Part shown: in pieces, positions 41,752 to 50,579 of the stretch | Numbering within the stretch: position 1 is the first letter of the stretch | How the letters are laid out: the number at the start of each line of letters is the position of its first letter | DNA from: Planctomycetota bacterium | GTDB lineage: Bacteria; Planctomycetota; Planctomycetia; Gemmatales; Gemmataceae | DNA length: 64,000 bases | Direction of reading: 5' to 3' | NCBI GenBank assembly: GCA_021781415.1 | Contig: JAJXWW010000214.1 | Coordinates: 1 to 64,000, forward strand | Notes under the pieces: generated by a model | The model's database searches: none | Told to the model about the DNA's origin: nothing | The model's input: only the letters and a program-made list of their open reading frames with translations | Program-made: the position numbers and the translations under genes

Positions 41752-43242
41752 CTAAACAGGGTCTAATATATCTTTTATGACGGCTCCATGCACATCGGTC
41801 AGGCGGCGTTCGTTGCCGTTGTGATAAAAGGTCAACCGTTCGTGGTGGAGACCCAGAAGGTGGAGGATCGTGGCGTGGAAGTCGTAGATGGTAGCGACTT
41901 TCTCGACCGCTTGGTGGCCGAACTCGTCGGTAGCGCCGTGGCTGAACGGCTTCTTGACGCCCGCGCCGGCCAGCCAGACGGTGAACCCCTTGGGATTGTG
42001 GTCGCGTCCCTGCGCGCCCTTCTGGAACGTCGGCATCCGGCCGAACTCGGTGGACCAGACGAGCAGCGTGTCGTCGAGCATTCCACGACTTTTAAGGTCC
42101 GTTAAGAGTGCCGCGGCCGGTCGATCGAGGATGGGGCCGTGACGGTCGTAGTCGATCTTCAATTGCCGGTGGCCGTCCCAATTGCCTACCCCCTCGCCCA
42201 TCGCATACGCTCCGTTGAAAATCTGAACGAAGCGAACGCCTCGCTCCAGCAAACGTCGGGCAAGAAGACAATTGCGCGCGAAACCGGCCAAGAGCGGATT
42301 CTTGTGTGTGGTGCCATAGAGGTCGTGAACGGCCTTGCTCTCACGCGCCAGATCGCCGGCTTCCGAGGCGCTCAGCTGCATGCGCGCGGCCAACTCGTAG
42401 GACGCGATCCGCGCGCTTAGCTCGGTGTCGCCGGGATTCTGTTTCAGATGTTCGTCGTTGAGCAGTTTGAGGAAGTCGGAAGCGTCTCGCTCGGATTGCG
42501 GCTTCAGGCGCGCGGGCCGGACCAAATTGGGAATGGGCTTATCGGCATTGAAGGCGGTGCCTTGGAAGACGGCCGGGAGAAAGCCGTTACTCCAGTTGGC
42601 CGGGCCGATTTGTGGCACGCCGCGCGGATCGGGAATCGCCACGAACGCCGGTAGATCGCGGTTGTCCGTGCCCAGCGCATAGCCGACCCAAGCCCCCATG
42701 CTTGGGAAGCCCTCCATCGTAAAGCCGGTGTTCATCTGTGACTCGGCCGGACCGTGCGTGTTCGATTTCGCCGTCATCGAATGAAGGAAGCACATCTCAT
42801 CGACGCGCGCGCCTAAGAGAGGCAGTAAATCGGACGTGTACTTGCCACTTTGACCTCGCTGCCGAAAGGCGTAGGGACTTTTCGCCAAGCCTCCGTTGGC
42901 TCCTTGGAATGTGACCAGCTTATCGCCGCCGGGCATCGGTTGGCCGTCGTGCTTGATTAGTGCCGGCTTATAGTCCCAGGTATCGAGATGGCTGCACGCG
43001 CCGGAGCAGAATATCTGCACGACGCGCTTGACGCGCGGCGGGAAGTGCGGCGGTCGCGCCGCCAACGGTGACTGTGGGTGAATTTCGGGACGCCACGGGG
43101 TATTCTCGCCCGCCAACCCCTGTTCCGCAAGTAAACTCGCCAGCGCGATGCCACCCAGACCTCCGCCCAGATCGGAGAGAAAATCCCGGCGATGGAGCAG
43201 CCGCCGACCAAACGAAGAGAGAATCGGTTTCATGTCGCTCAT
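41752..43242 (-). CDS. DUF1501 protein with Tat signal
   Basis: 496 residues. A twin-arginine signal ([24 protein letters not shown]) is followed by the DUF1501 body: [42 protein letters not shown]-like [43 protein letters not shown] and [19 protein letters not shown]. These secreted proteins are a planctomycete hallmark and look like alkaline-phosphatase/sulfatase-fold relatives. Usually a DUF1549/DUF1553 gene with a c-heme domain lies next to it; none is here. The ATG at 43242 has a close GAGG; the Met at 43233 is possible. Confidence 0.92.
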   Translation of the reverse strand: MSDMKPILSSFGRRLLHRRDFLSDLGGGLGGIALASLLAEQGLAGENTPWRPEIHPQSPLAARPPHFPPRVKRVVQIFCSGACSHLDTWDYKPALIKHDGQPMPGGDKLVTFQGANGGLAKSPYAFRQRGQSGKYTSDLLPLLGARVDEMCFLHSMTAKSNTHGPAESQMNTGFTMEGFPSMGAWVGYALGTDNRDLPAFVAIPDPRGVPQIGPANWSNGFLPAVFQGTAFNADKPIPNLVRPARLKPQSERDASDFLKLLNDEHLKQNPGDTELSARIASYELAARMQLSASEAGDLARESKAVHDLYGTTHKNPLLAGFARNCLLARRLLERGVRFVQIFNGAYAMGEGVGNWDGHRQLKIDYDRHGPILDRPAAALLTDLKSRGMLDDTLLVWSTEFGRMPTFQKGAQGRDHNPKGFTVWLAGAGVKKPFSHGATDEFGHQAVEKVATIYDFHATILHLLGLHHERLTFYHNGNERRLTDVHGAVIKDILDPV

Positions 43243-43259
43243 TATACCTCGGCGAGCCG

Positions 43260-44165
43260 TCAGGGCCAAATCGCCAGATAGACGAGACGGCCATCGTAGG
43301 CTTCAAAACCCATCGATCCATACAGTTTCCGAGCCGGTTCGTTGCGTGCATCGACGGAGAGGGTGACCGCGGGGACATCGGCGGCGCGGGCGGCGCACAG
43401 TGCGTGGAGTAAAATCTCACGCCCCATGCCGCGCCCCCTGGCCTCTGGGACGATACCCATGTAAGCCAACTCCCAATCGCCGCTGTCTGGCATCTCGGTC
43501 ATCAAGAGTACACCTACCGGCGATGTCCCTTCACATGCCAGCCACCAACGCTCTGGAGAAAACGCGCCCTGCGCGCGATGCCCCGCCACCACATCGTCGA
43601 TGGTGCGAACGCCGTTGATCTCCGGACAATCCAGCGTACCCTCATAGGTTCGAGCCAGGGTGCTGCGAAAAGCCTCGTCGTTGTCGGTATAGGGGTGAAA
43701 CGCCAAGCGAGCGGGCAGATGCAACGAATGGACGGGAAGGTTCAAATCGTGGCGCAGGTAGAACAAGCGCGTCACCTCGGTGAACTCATTGCGCAACAAC
43801 GAGGCGGCGAGGAACTGCTCGTTGGGTTCGAGCAGCGTTTGCGCCAGCTGAACTCCTCCTTGCCGCAGCCAAGAAGTAGCATGACGCAGCAGGGCATCTT
43901 CCCAGTCGGTGCGATGCGCGTCCACAACGCCGGGCGGCCATACCAGCGCGCTGCGTCCAGGGACTTGCAGACAAACGATCGCGCCGTGTAATTCCGTGCA
44001 ATCGCGCAAAACGAAGATGCCTCGCGGATCGAGTTCGCCGCGCTGAAGCAGGTGAAGGGCATTGGCGCAGCGGCGTTCGCGCTCTGCTTCGGGCAGATAA
44101 TGGAAGAGGCGGCGAAAGGCCGGTCCCCAATCTTCGGTGCGCGCCGGTTCCGGTACGGCAGCCAT
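43260..44165 (-). CDS. GNAT-family N-acetyltransferase (two-domain)
   Basis: 301 residues. The C-terminal half holds the acetyl-CoA site: [64 protein letters not shown]. The N-terminal half ([28 protein letters not shown]) is a degenerate GNAT-like domain, giving a tandem layout like mycothiol synthase MshD, though mycothiol is not expected here. GGAGAGGAAACG lies before the ATG. It precedes the DUF1501 gene by 17 bases and may be co-transcribed with it. Substrate unknown. Confidence 0.85.
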   Translation of the reverse strand: MAAVPEPARTEDWGPAFRRLFHYLPEAERERRCANALHLLQRGELDPRGIFVLRDCTELHGAIVCLQVPGRSALVWPPGVVDAHRTDWEDALLRHATSWLRQGGVQLAQTLLEPNEQFLAASLLRNEFTEVTRLFYLRHDLNLPVHSLHLPARLAFHPYTDNDEAFRSTLARTYEGTLDCPEINGVRTIDDVVAGHRAQGAFSPERWWLACEGTSPVGVLLMTEMPDSGDWELAYMGIVPEARGRGMGREILLHALCAARAADVPAVTLSVDARNEPARKLYGSMGFEAYDGRLVYLAIWP

Positions 44166-44243
44166 CGTTTCCTCTCCGAGCGCGGGCGATAGGATGCAAC
44201 CTATGCAGCTTCAGCGTGCGATGCAAGCGAATGCGAAAACGAA

Positions 44244-44270
44244 CAGACCCCGGAACGAGTCCAGGGTCTG
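44244..44270 (-). terminator. Likely terminator of the Cys-rich protein gene
   Basis: CAGACCC (44244-44250) and GGGTCTG (44264-44270) pair, with GGA/TCC continuing inside. On the minus strand the hairpin is followed by TTCGTTTTCG, a broken T-rich stretch. It lies 32 bases after the stop of the Cys-rich gene and ~80 bases before the GNAT start. Confidence 0.6.
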
Positions 44271-44301
44271 TCGTGACGAGGGTGAAGACGCTCGGTAGAT
44301 T

Positions 44302-44685
44302 TCAAGGGTGGGCACAGCTTTGGCAGCCGCGCGAACAAGAGTTCGAGAAGGTCGGCGCGATGCCGCTGCCTTCGACGCATCGCGGATTCTGAAAGTAGAG
44401 ATACGGCGGCACTAAACCCTTATATCGGCAACTGGCACACCAATCCGTGCAAGAGCAAACGTGTTCCTTGGGCCGATAGGTGGCCCAGACCAAGAGTTTG
44501 TGCAACAGCGAACCCTGCGTTTGACAGCCGTTGCCGCAACCGGAACAACCTCGATTGGTGCGACAACCGGAACACTGGGAACACGCTCTCATCGGGACGA
44601 CCTTGCTCGTCGCGTTGTCTTCCGCCGCGCAGGACAGACTCGTTGTCAATATCAAGGTCAGGAAGGCGGCCAGGGTCAGTTTCAT
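44302..44685 (-). CDS. Secreted cysteine-rich small protein
   Basis: 127 residues. The signal peptide is LTLAAFLTLILTTSLSCAA. The mature part contains about 15 cysteines: CSQCSGCRTNRGCSGCGNGC, then CSCTDWCASCRYKG, CVEG and CSRGCQSC near the end, many as C-x2-C or C-x3-C. There are few charged residues in the first block. It probably forms a disulphide-rich or metal-binding exported protein. The longer frame to 45000 reads through the 90-bp repeats and is rejected; Met at 44685 begins the signal peptide. No family recognised. Confidence 0.75.
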   Translation of the reverse strand: MKLTLAAFLTLILTTSLSCAAEDNATSKVVPMRACSQCSGCRTNRGCSGCGNGCQTQGSLLHKLLVWATYRPKEHVCSCTDWCASCRYKGLVPPYLYFQNPRCVEGSGIAPTFSNSCSRGCQSCAHP

Positions 44686-45033
44686 CTCGCGTTTCCCCGT
44701 TCGGCGTCTCGACTCATCTCCGCACTCTAAGATTCGGCAAAAAGCAAGCGGTGAGAGCAATCCAATCGGCGAAAGCGACCAGATTGCCCAAGCCGAACCG
44801 TTGTATTGGGGAGAAATGGAATCTTCGGAACATCTTACCGCGAGGAGAAATCGAGTGTAAATCCCTCGGAGCCGGAAGCGTGAGCGACGGTTCTTTAGGC
44901 CGTCGCGCACGCTTCCGGCTCCGATTACCGCGAGGAGAAATCGAGTGTAAACCCCTCGGAGCCGGAAGCGTGAGCGACGGTTCTTTATGCCGTCGCGCAC
45001 GCTTCCGGCTCCGAACGCTCACGCTTCCGGCAA
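44686..45033. other. Intergenic region dominated by hairpin repeats
   Basis: 348 bases between the sugar isomerase stop and the Cys-rich gene start, both on the minus strand. About 180 bases are two 90-bp repeats; the rest (44686-44834) is probably the promoter and leader of the Cys-rich gene. No gene is supported. Confidence 0.6.
44835..45014. repeat. Two tandem 90-bp repeats, each holding a 24-bp hairpin
   Basis: Unit 1 is 44835-44924, unit 2 44925-45014, with two differences. Each contains TTACCGCGAGGAGAAATCGA and then a hairpin: arms 44867-44890 and 44900-44923 in unit 1, 23 of 24 bases paired, loop about 9 bases. A 15-base part of an arm recurs at 45017-45031, suggesting a third, truncated copy. 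The units lie right after the stop of the sugar isomerase on the minus strand. Confidence 0.9.
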
Positions 45034-46026
45034 TTAACGAAACGCCCGATCGTCGCGGCGTGGAGCAGCCTCGAAGTCGAGCCGTTTGAGGAATTGACAC
45101 GCCTCGGCCGCGCCGAATGCTGGGTCCATGTCGGGGTCTTTCCATTCGACCGACAGCGGGCCATCGTAGCCGATCTCGTGGAGGGCGCGCACGATGGACT
45201 CCCAGTCGATGCCGCCGCGTCCCGGCGAGCGCGGTTGCCATCCCCGCCGCGGATCGCCGTAGGGGAGATACGAACCGAGGAGACTCGTGCGTCCGTTGAG
45301 GTGGATCGTCATGTCCTTGATGTGGACGTGGAAGATGCGGTCGCGGAAGTGGCGCACAAACTCGACCGGATCGACGCCGATCCAATGCAAATGGCTGGCA
45401 TCGAAAGTGAATCCGAACTCCTCGCGCCCGTGAATCGCATCGAGAACGCGCTCGGCGCTGTACAGATCGAAGGCGATCTGGCCGGGATGGACCTCAAAGG
45501 CATATTTGAGACCGCATTCCTGACACATATCGAGAATGGGATTCCAACGGTGGGCGAAGTCGCGCAGCGCTTCTTCGACGACGGTGTTGTTGGGAGCCGG
45601 ATAGCCTGCGACGTAAGACCAGATCGGTGAGCCGGAGAACCCGCTTAAGACGCTGGCACCGAGTTTCTGGGCGGCGCGCGCGGTGTCGAGCATCTCTTGA
45701 ACGGCGCGTTCGCGGACGCCTTCGGGGTCGCCGTCGCCCCAGACGTAATCGGGAACGAGAGAGCGGTGGCGTTCGTCGATGACATCGCAAACCGCCGCGC
45801 TGACGCGATGGGCGCTCACGACGGGCGCGATCAGTTCAAGGCGATTCATCAGGTTCAGTTTTTGCGGTGCATAATCTTCGTCGCTGAGAGCGCGCTGCAC
45901 TTCGAGATGGTCGCCCCAACAACAAAGCTCCAAGCCCTGATAACCCCATTCGGCGACTTGGGAGGCCAACTCTTCCAAGGGAGTTTCGGACCATCCGCCG
46001 GAATACAAGAGGATCGGTCGCGGCAT
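45034..46026 (-). CDS. Sugar phosphate isomerase/epimerase (TIM barrel)
   Basis: 330 residues. An AP-endonuclease-2/xylose-isomerase-like barrel: EWGYQGLELCCWGDHLEV, LGASVLSGFSGS, LKYAFEVHPGQIAFD, FGFTFDASHLHWIGVDP, FHVHIKDMTIHLNG and DGPLSVEWKDPDMDP. The Glu/Asp/His/Glu metal ligands of the family are in place. It isomerises or epimerises a sugar or inositol derivative; the substrate is not readable. The start MPRPILLYSGGW at 46026 is chosen; the frame upstream reads through a hairpin. A second, divergent member is at 60892-61815. Confidence 0.88.
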   Translation of the reverse strand: MPRPILLYSGGWSETPLEELASQVAEWGYQGLELCCWGDHLEVQRALSDEDYAPQKLNLMNRLELIAPVVSAHRVSAAVCDVIDERHRSLVPDYVWGDGDPEGVRERAVQEMLDTARAAQKLGASVLSGFSGSPIWSYVAGYPAPNNTVVEEALRDFAHRWNPILDMCQECGLKYAFEVHPGQIAFDLYSAERVLDAIHGREEFGFTFDASHLHWIGVDPVEFVRHFRDRIFHVHIKDMTIHLNGRTSLLGSYLPYGDPRRGWQPRSPGRGGIDWESIVRALHEIGYDGPLSVEWKDPDMDPAFGAAEACQFLKRLDFEAAPRRDDRAFR

Positions 46027-46051
46027 AGGGATTCCGTTGTAGAGGGCGGAT

Positions 46052-46088
46052 CGTCGGGTGGGTCTCGTCGTGCGATTCCCACCCGACG
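46052..46088. terminator. Hairpin between membrane-protein gene and sugar isomerase gene
   Basis: CGTCGGGTGGG (46052-46062) and its exact reverse complement (46078-46088) flank a 15-base loop. It lies 8 bases after the stop of the 614-residue membrane protein gene on the minus strand. No T-run follows, so termination is not certain. Confidence 0.55.
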
Positions 46089-46096
46089 GACTCCCT

Positions 46097-47941
46097 TTAG
46101 ATTTCGGTACTCTCGGGTTTGGGGGGCGTCGGTGACGAGGGCGGCTCCGCCTCGGTTGGGGGCGAAGACGAGGAGGGCGCGGGCGGAATCGCCGGAGGCG
46201 ATTCTGGAATCGACGAGGCTGCGGGCGGAGGCGTGCGCAAAGTGGGAGGCTCAACCATCGTCAGCGACGAGGCCGATTTACTCTCCGAAGCGACAGGAGC
46301 AACCGGCGGCGTGAAATGTCCGCCATACGGTCCCTCGTTATCGTCTTCCTCCAGATACACTTCGTCCATCTCCGCCGCATCGACGTGGCGGCGCATGAGC
46401 AGATAGATGATGGTGCTGGCGCTCCAGAAATAGCTGTAGCCGAATCCGAGCAACAACAAAAAGACTAGGCCCAGCCAGATGGCGACGAGAAACGCTCCGA
46501 TCTTGTTCCAGGTGTGCAGGCGATCCCGCGATTGGTCGGGATCGCCGAAATAGTCGTCGTAGACGGCCTGCTGGATCTCGCCGTTCTCCACAATCTTACG
46601 TCCCTCGACCGTGGCTCCTTCCAAAAGCAGCGTCCGCCAGCCGAACGAAGTGGGAGAATAGACGAACAAATAGGTCGGCTCGCGGTTGGCCACGGAGACG
46701 AACGGCGTTTTCGACACGCTCCACTTGGCCAGATAAACGGTGAGCGAACCCATGAAGCCGACGAAGAAGACCAACACGGCCCCGTAAGCGATGGCCACGA
46801 TCGTGTACCAAGCGTAATGCCACGGCTTCTGATAGACGTAGCTGTAGGAACGGCTGACGGCCTCCCAGCTATCGGTTCCCTCGGTGCTGATGGTAGCGGA
46901 CATCAGCGGCCAACCGACCAGACCGACGAGCGTGACGGCCATAACCAGACCGCAAATCAGCATCAACCACCACAACAAACCGTCCACTACCACATCGCCG
47001 ACCACTGGAATCATGTGGAAGAGACCGAACAGCATCGTGAAAAACAGCACGAGAAACACGAATGCAAGCGGAAACAGCGGTGCAATCAGATAGGAAACGA
47101 TGCGCTTGAACGTGAAGCGAACGGCTTCGCGCAGGCCGATCTTCTCGCCGCGCGTTGCCTGCACGGCAGCAATGCGCGTGATCGCTCCGCCAAACAATGC
47201 CCACGTCGCCAAGGTCCACAACAGTACGCAGAGGAAGTAGACCGACGTGTATCCCGTCGTGCGCGGGCTAAAGAAAAAGATGATCGGGCGAACGAACTTC
47301 ACGAGCGGCTCGATCATCACCAACATCTGATCGCGGAGGAACCAGTCCCAAAAGCGACCCGCCTCCCACGGAATCCCAGCCTGTCCGGTGACGAGCAGAT
47401 AGGGATTGGGTCCGCGATTCTCCCACCACGGCCAAGTCGAAAGAGCGGCATATTGCTTGAGCTTGCCCAACTTCGTCCGATAGAGACGCTTCTGGGCCTC
47501 GTTCATGTCCTTGCCTTCGATCGCTTTTTCGAGAGCATCTCCTTGCTTGTCGCCCAGGTCTTTGAAGGATTCGTATTCCTCCGGGCCGTTGGCCAGATCG
47601 TCCACCGTGAACCTTTGTCCCGCCGAGCCGATACCGGCCGATTCGTACATGAGATTCCATTCGTCCCGTTCGCGTCGGAAATCGGCCCACGCCTTTTGCT
47701 TATCGGGACTTTTGATGCTGCGATCTCCGCCGCTCTCCCAAGTGGGCGGCGCGGTATTGAAGCGAACCACGACGAAGAACCAAGCCAGCAGCCACCAGCC
47801 GAACGCCATCGTCAGAATGCCGCCAGCCGCCAACAGCAGCTTGTTTAAATCCAGCGCAATCTGAAAGCCGCGGAACAACTCCGTCCAGGGCAACAATTGT
47901 CGCCACGTCGCCTCGCGTCCGTCGATCTTGTCCTCGGCCAT
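46097..47941 (-). CDS. Large membrane protein of unknown function
   Basis: 614 residues, starting MAEDKIDGREATWRQLLPW with AAGGAG 6 bases upstream. One helix at ~residues 40-60 (LLLAAGGILTMAFGWWLLAWFFV) is followed by a ~150-residue soluble stretch with charged helices, then five to six further helices (YFLCVLLWTLATWALFGGAI, FPLAFVFLVLFFTMLFGLF, MLICGLVMAVTLVGLVGWPL, AWYTIVAIAYGAVLVFFVGF, FLVAIWLGLVFLLLLGFGYSYF). The last ~90 residues are Pro/Ser/Glu low complexity. SYSYVYQKPWHYAWYTIVA is a striking amphipathic segment. Not recognised as a named family. Confidence 0.75.
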   Translation of the reverse strand: MAEDKIDGREATWRQLLPWTELFRGFQIALDLNKLLLAAGGILTMAFGWWLLAWFFVVVRFNTAPPTWESGGDRSIKSPDKQKAWADFRRERDEWNLMYESAGIGSAGQRFTVDDLANGPEEYESFKDLGDKQGDALEKAIEGKDMNEAQKRLYRTKLGKLKQYAALSTWPWWENRGPNPYLLVTGQAGIPWEAGRFWDWFLRDQMLVMIEPLVKFVRPIIFFFSPRTTGYTSVYFLCVLLWTLATWALFGGAITRIAAVQATRGEKIGLREAVRFTFKRIVSYLIAPLFPLAFVFLVLFFTMLFGLFHMIPVVGDVVVDGLLWWLMLICGLVMAVTLVGLVGWPLMSATISTEGTDSWEAVSRSYSYVYQKPWHYAWYTIVAIAYGAVLVFFVGFMGSLTVYLAKWSVSKTPFVSVANREPTYLFVYSPTSFGWRTLLLEGATVEGRKIVENGEIQQAVYDDYFGDPDQSRDRLHTWNKIGAFLVAIWLGLVFLLLLGFGYSYFWSASTIIYLLMRRHVDAAEMDEVYLEEDDNEGPYGGHFTPPVAPVASESKSASSLTMVEPPTLRTPPPAASSIPESPPAIPPAPSSSSPPTEAEPPSSPTPPKPESTEI

Positions 47942-48285
47942 GAATGCTCCTTCCATCCGTTGATCTTCGTTCGTAGCCCGTAGTCCGCAGCAAGTGGCTT
48001 AGAGAACTCCGGCCAACTCGAAGCTGCGGAAAAAATCTCGGCGAGCGGGAGGCGTAAGTCCCCTGATTGTTACGGTGAGGGTCTTGCGCACCTCAGCTCG
48101 CCCGATGAATCCCTAGCGTTAAGAACTACGAACTACGGTCAAAACTGTCAAAGTGGGGGCATTATAAGAGGTCGAAGCGGCTTTGGAAACGGAGAGAGAA
48201 TCGAAGCAAAAACCGCCGGTGCCATCGCATTTTACAATGCGACGACCCCGGCGGATCGGGAAGGTGGAGGTTTCTAGCTTCCGGC
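47942..48285. other. Intergenic region, leader and terminator only
   Basis: 344 bases between the outer-membrane protein stop and the membrane-protein start, same strand. The part near 48286 holds a terminator (separate entry). The rest should contain the promoter of the membrane-protein gene; no gene or repeat seen. Confidence 0.5.
48208..48252 (-). terminator. Rho-independent terminator of the outer-membrane protein gene
   Basis: On the minus strand a 17-base arm (48236-48252) pairs with 48215-48231 (14 of 17 positions match) over a GTAA loop, and is followed by GGTTTTTGC (T-run at 48208-48212). It lies 34 bases after the stop. Confidence 0.75.
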
Positions 48286-49509
48286 TCAGAAGACAATGGC
48301 GACCGTCACCTGGAAGCCGTTAAAGAAGCGAGCGATGTCGGTGTACTGCGGCGACAAGGAGCTGTAGTTGAAGTCCACCGGCTGAGGCGAGGCCACCGTG
48401 TTGAGGAACATGAAGAAGTCGTAACCGGCTTGGACTTGCACGCCTTCCAACGGATACCACATGATGCTCGGCGTGATTTGGAACTCCGGAACGGCCCGCC
48501 ACATGGTTCGACCGCGCTTGTTCTCTGGGCCGCCGCGATCCCCGCGCTGATAGTCCACCGACGTGCGAACCACATCCATGAACCCCGCGACGTTGGTGTT
48601 CAACATCGCCGCGAAACCCCAACCCATGTACCATTCTTGTTGCAACCCGGCGAACACACCGTACATACGGTTGTCCACCTGATTGTTGTAGATTCCCTGG
48701 TAAATCGGCGACGAGTTGCCGAACGAATCGAGGTCGGTCGTGATCCAGCGATACTTGTCCTCGATCCAGAACCATCGCGGGCCAACCAGAGCCGACGCAC
48801 GATACGTTTCGGTTTCGTAGAACGGCTTGCGATACTGCAACTGCGCCTGTTCGGCCCGTTGCCACAAGACTTCGGTCATCGTGCTGGCACCGTTCCAGAT
48901 ACCGTAGACGCTGTACGGGCCGCCTTGGGAAATCTTCTGCGGCGCACCGGCGAAATCGCTGGGATAGCCGAAGACGTAAGAAGTCAAGAACGTATTCGAT
49001 TGATCGGAGTTAAACTGATAGTTCGGCGGCGACAAGGTGGCCGAGGCGCGGTATTGCGACTCGCTGATCCACCAAAAGCTGCCGGTGATCGACGAACCGT
49101 CGCCGAACTTCCATCCCACTTCCAGTTGGAAGCCGGGAACCCAAGTGTACGGTCCCGCCACCTGTCCGGCGTCCAAGGCGTTGTTGCGAGGACCGATGAA
49201 GGTTCCCGCCGAACCCGCCGCGTTGAGGACGGTATCGTCGGTGACGACGAAGCCGCGCACCGCGATTTCCTGTCCCTTGATGGGATTCGTTTGATTGTAC
49301 ATTTGATAGGTCGCCGCCATGAACAACCCGCCCACCTCCGGATGCGTGCTGCCGAGTGGATACGGCAACTGCACGGCAGGAGGTGCGTAGCCAGTGGCCA
49401 TCCCACCTTGAGGCCACGACTCCTGAGCGAGGGTTTTACCCGGCGACAGCACAGTTAGAGCGGCCAGCACGGCCAACACTCCTGCTCCCCAGACGCTCTT
49501 TATTCGCAT
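48286..49509 (-). CDS. Outer-membrane beta-barrel protein, BBP7-like
   Basis: 407 residues with a signal peptide (IKSVWGAGVLAVLAALTVLSPGKTLA). The mature part alternates polar and hydrophobic residues, is rich in Tyr/Trp/Asn/Gly, and ends in VTVAIVF with terminal Phe, the signal recognised by the Bam machinery. Strand-like segments include GGLFMAATYQMY, FQLEVGWKFGDGSSITGSFWWI, SALVGPRWFWIEDKYRW, YGVFAGLQQEWYMGWGFAAMLNTNV and VQVQAGYDFFMFLN. Similar proteins in planctomycetes are called BBP7 family. The start at 49509 has a GGGGGAG site. Followed by a clear terminator, so transcribed alone. Confidence 0.8.
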   Translation of the reverse strand: MRIKSVWGAGVLAVLAALTVLSPGKTLAQESWPQGGMATGYAPPAVQLPYPLGSTHPEVGGLFMAATYQMYNQTNPIKGQEIAVRGFVVTDDTVLNAAGSAGTFIGPRNNALDAGQVAGPYTWVPGFQLEVGWKFGDGSSITGSFWWISESQYRASATLSPPNYQFNSDQSNTFLTSYVFGYPSDFAGAPQKISQGGPYSVYGIWNGASTMTEVLWQRAEQAQLQYRKPFYETETYRASALVGPRWFWIEDKYRWITTDLDSFGNSSPIYQGIYNNQVDNRMYGVFAGLQQEWYMGWGFAAMLNTNVAGFMDVVRTSVDYQRGDRGGPENKRGRTMWRAVPEFQITPSIMWYPLEGVQVQAGYDFFMFLNTVASPQPVDFNYSSLSPQYTDIARFFNGFQVTVAIVF

Positions 49510-49684
49510 AAGCCCCATCTCCCCCGTGACCGAGCGCATGGCCCGTTCCCCCCGCACACCATTCCCCATGCCGCTGTCCTCGCTTTGGGACAATCGGCAT
49601 TGTTACCTATCGGCAAAGATAGAATTGCTACATGAGGAAAAGTCTGCCCGATCGTAACAACCGGCCTAATCCGAATGAAGTGGC

Positions 49685-49762
49685 AAAAAAAACGGTTCGC
49701 CGCGATGCGTGGCGGAGTGCGGGAATGATTCCGTACCCCGCCACGCATCGCGGCGAACCGTT
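49685..49762 (-). terminator. Strong Rho-independent terminator of the TPR-protein/PIN operon
   Basis: Perfect 25-bp arms at 49691-49715 and 49738-49762 with an extra inner stem (GGGAAT/ATTCC). On the minus strand the hairpin ends in eight Ts (plus-strand A-run 49685-49692). It starts 18 bases after the stop of the TPR gene. The arm length is far above a normal terminator. Confidence 0.9.
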
Positions 49763-49780
49763 GAAGGCGCGACGAGCGAG

Positions 49781-50554
49781 TTACTTCTTCTTGCTCAAAT
49801 CCATCACCTTGCGTTGGGCTTCCTCGACGCGCTTGGGATCGATTTCGTGCGTGGTGATGTCGCGGTAGATTTCCAACGCATGTCCGCGCTCGCTCTGATA
49901 GCGTTCGTAAAGTCGGGCCGCGCGCAGGCGCGCGTCGAATTGCGTCTTGCTATTCCACTGGAAACAGCGCTCGAAGTAGATGGCGGCGTGATCGTACTGG
50001 CGGAACGCCTTGCTCTCGTAAATGTCGCCCAGCTGATAGGCGGTATCGCTGATCTTGTCGCTCTGCGGATAATTGGTCAGCAGTTGTTGGAACAGCAACT
50101 CGGCGCGGTGTTGATTGTCGATGAAGTCCTGTCCGTAGCCGCGATCCTTGAACTTCAAGGCTTGACGGTACAATTCGTTGGCTTCCGGGACGTTCTTGTC
50201 TCCGGGCAGAGTCGGCGGCGGCACGACGAGGTCGAGGCGAAACGGATATTTGTTGATGCGGTGAAATTGCACCAATTCTTCCTCGGCCCAGCGCGCCCGT
50301 TCGATGTCTCCCATGCCGATGTAATAGGCCCGGAGCGCTTCCATCGTACTCTGATACTCCTTGCGCGCGGACAGCAAGCGCTCGACCAACTGCAGATCGC
50401 CTTTGCCGGCGGGCCGCTTGGCCGCGCCAGCCCCCGGTTCGACGGCGTCCGACGTGGACAAGACGAAAAGGAGGCCGAGCGATGAGGCGAGGAAGAGCGT
50501 CCAACGCGCTCCCCAAACAACGGATCGTACCGAGAACCAACAACATCCGCGCAT
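49781..50554 (-). CDS. Exported TPR-like protein
   Basis: 257 residues. The N-terminal hydrophobic stretch TLFLASSLGLLFVLSTSDAVE is a signal peptide or anchor. After a helical region (LLSARKEYQSTMEALRAYYIGMGD) come TPR-like repeats: DKNVPEANELYRQALKFKD, AELLFQQLLTNYPQSDKISDTAYQLGDIYESKAF, AAIYFERCFQWNS and DARLRAARLYERY. The FQQLLTNYPxSD unit resembles BamD/YbgF-type repeats. GAGGAGAGG precedes the ATG. It follows the PIN/TRAM gene by 25 bases on the same strand. Role unknown; perhaps envelope assembly. Confidence 0.75.
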   Translation of the reverse strand: MRGCCWFSVRSVVWGARWTLFLASSLGLLFVLSTSDAVEPGAGAAKRPAGKGDLQLVERLLSARKEYQSTMEALRAYYIGMGDIERARWAEEELVQFHRINKYPFRLDLVVPPPTLPGDKNVPEANELYRQALKFKDRGYGQDFIDNQHRAELLFQQLLTNYPQSDKISDTAYQLGDIYESKAFRQYDHAAIYFERCFQWNSKTQFDARLRAARLYERYQSERGHALEIYRDITTHEIDPKRVEEAQRKVMDLSKKK

Positions 50555-50579
50555 ATTCGCCTCTCCTCGTCCAATCGTT

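Noticed and set aside
44686-45000. N-terminal extension of the Cys-rich protein
   Set aside because: It reads through the 90-bp repeats; the Met at 44685 begins a clear signal peptide.
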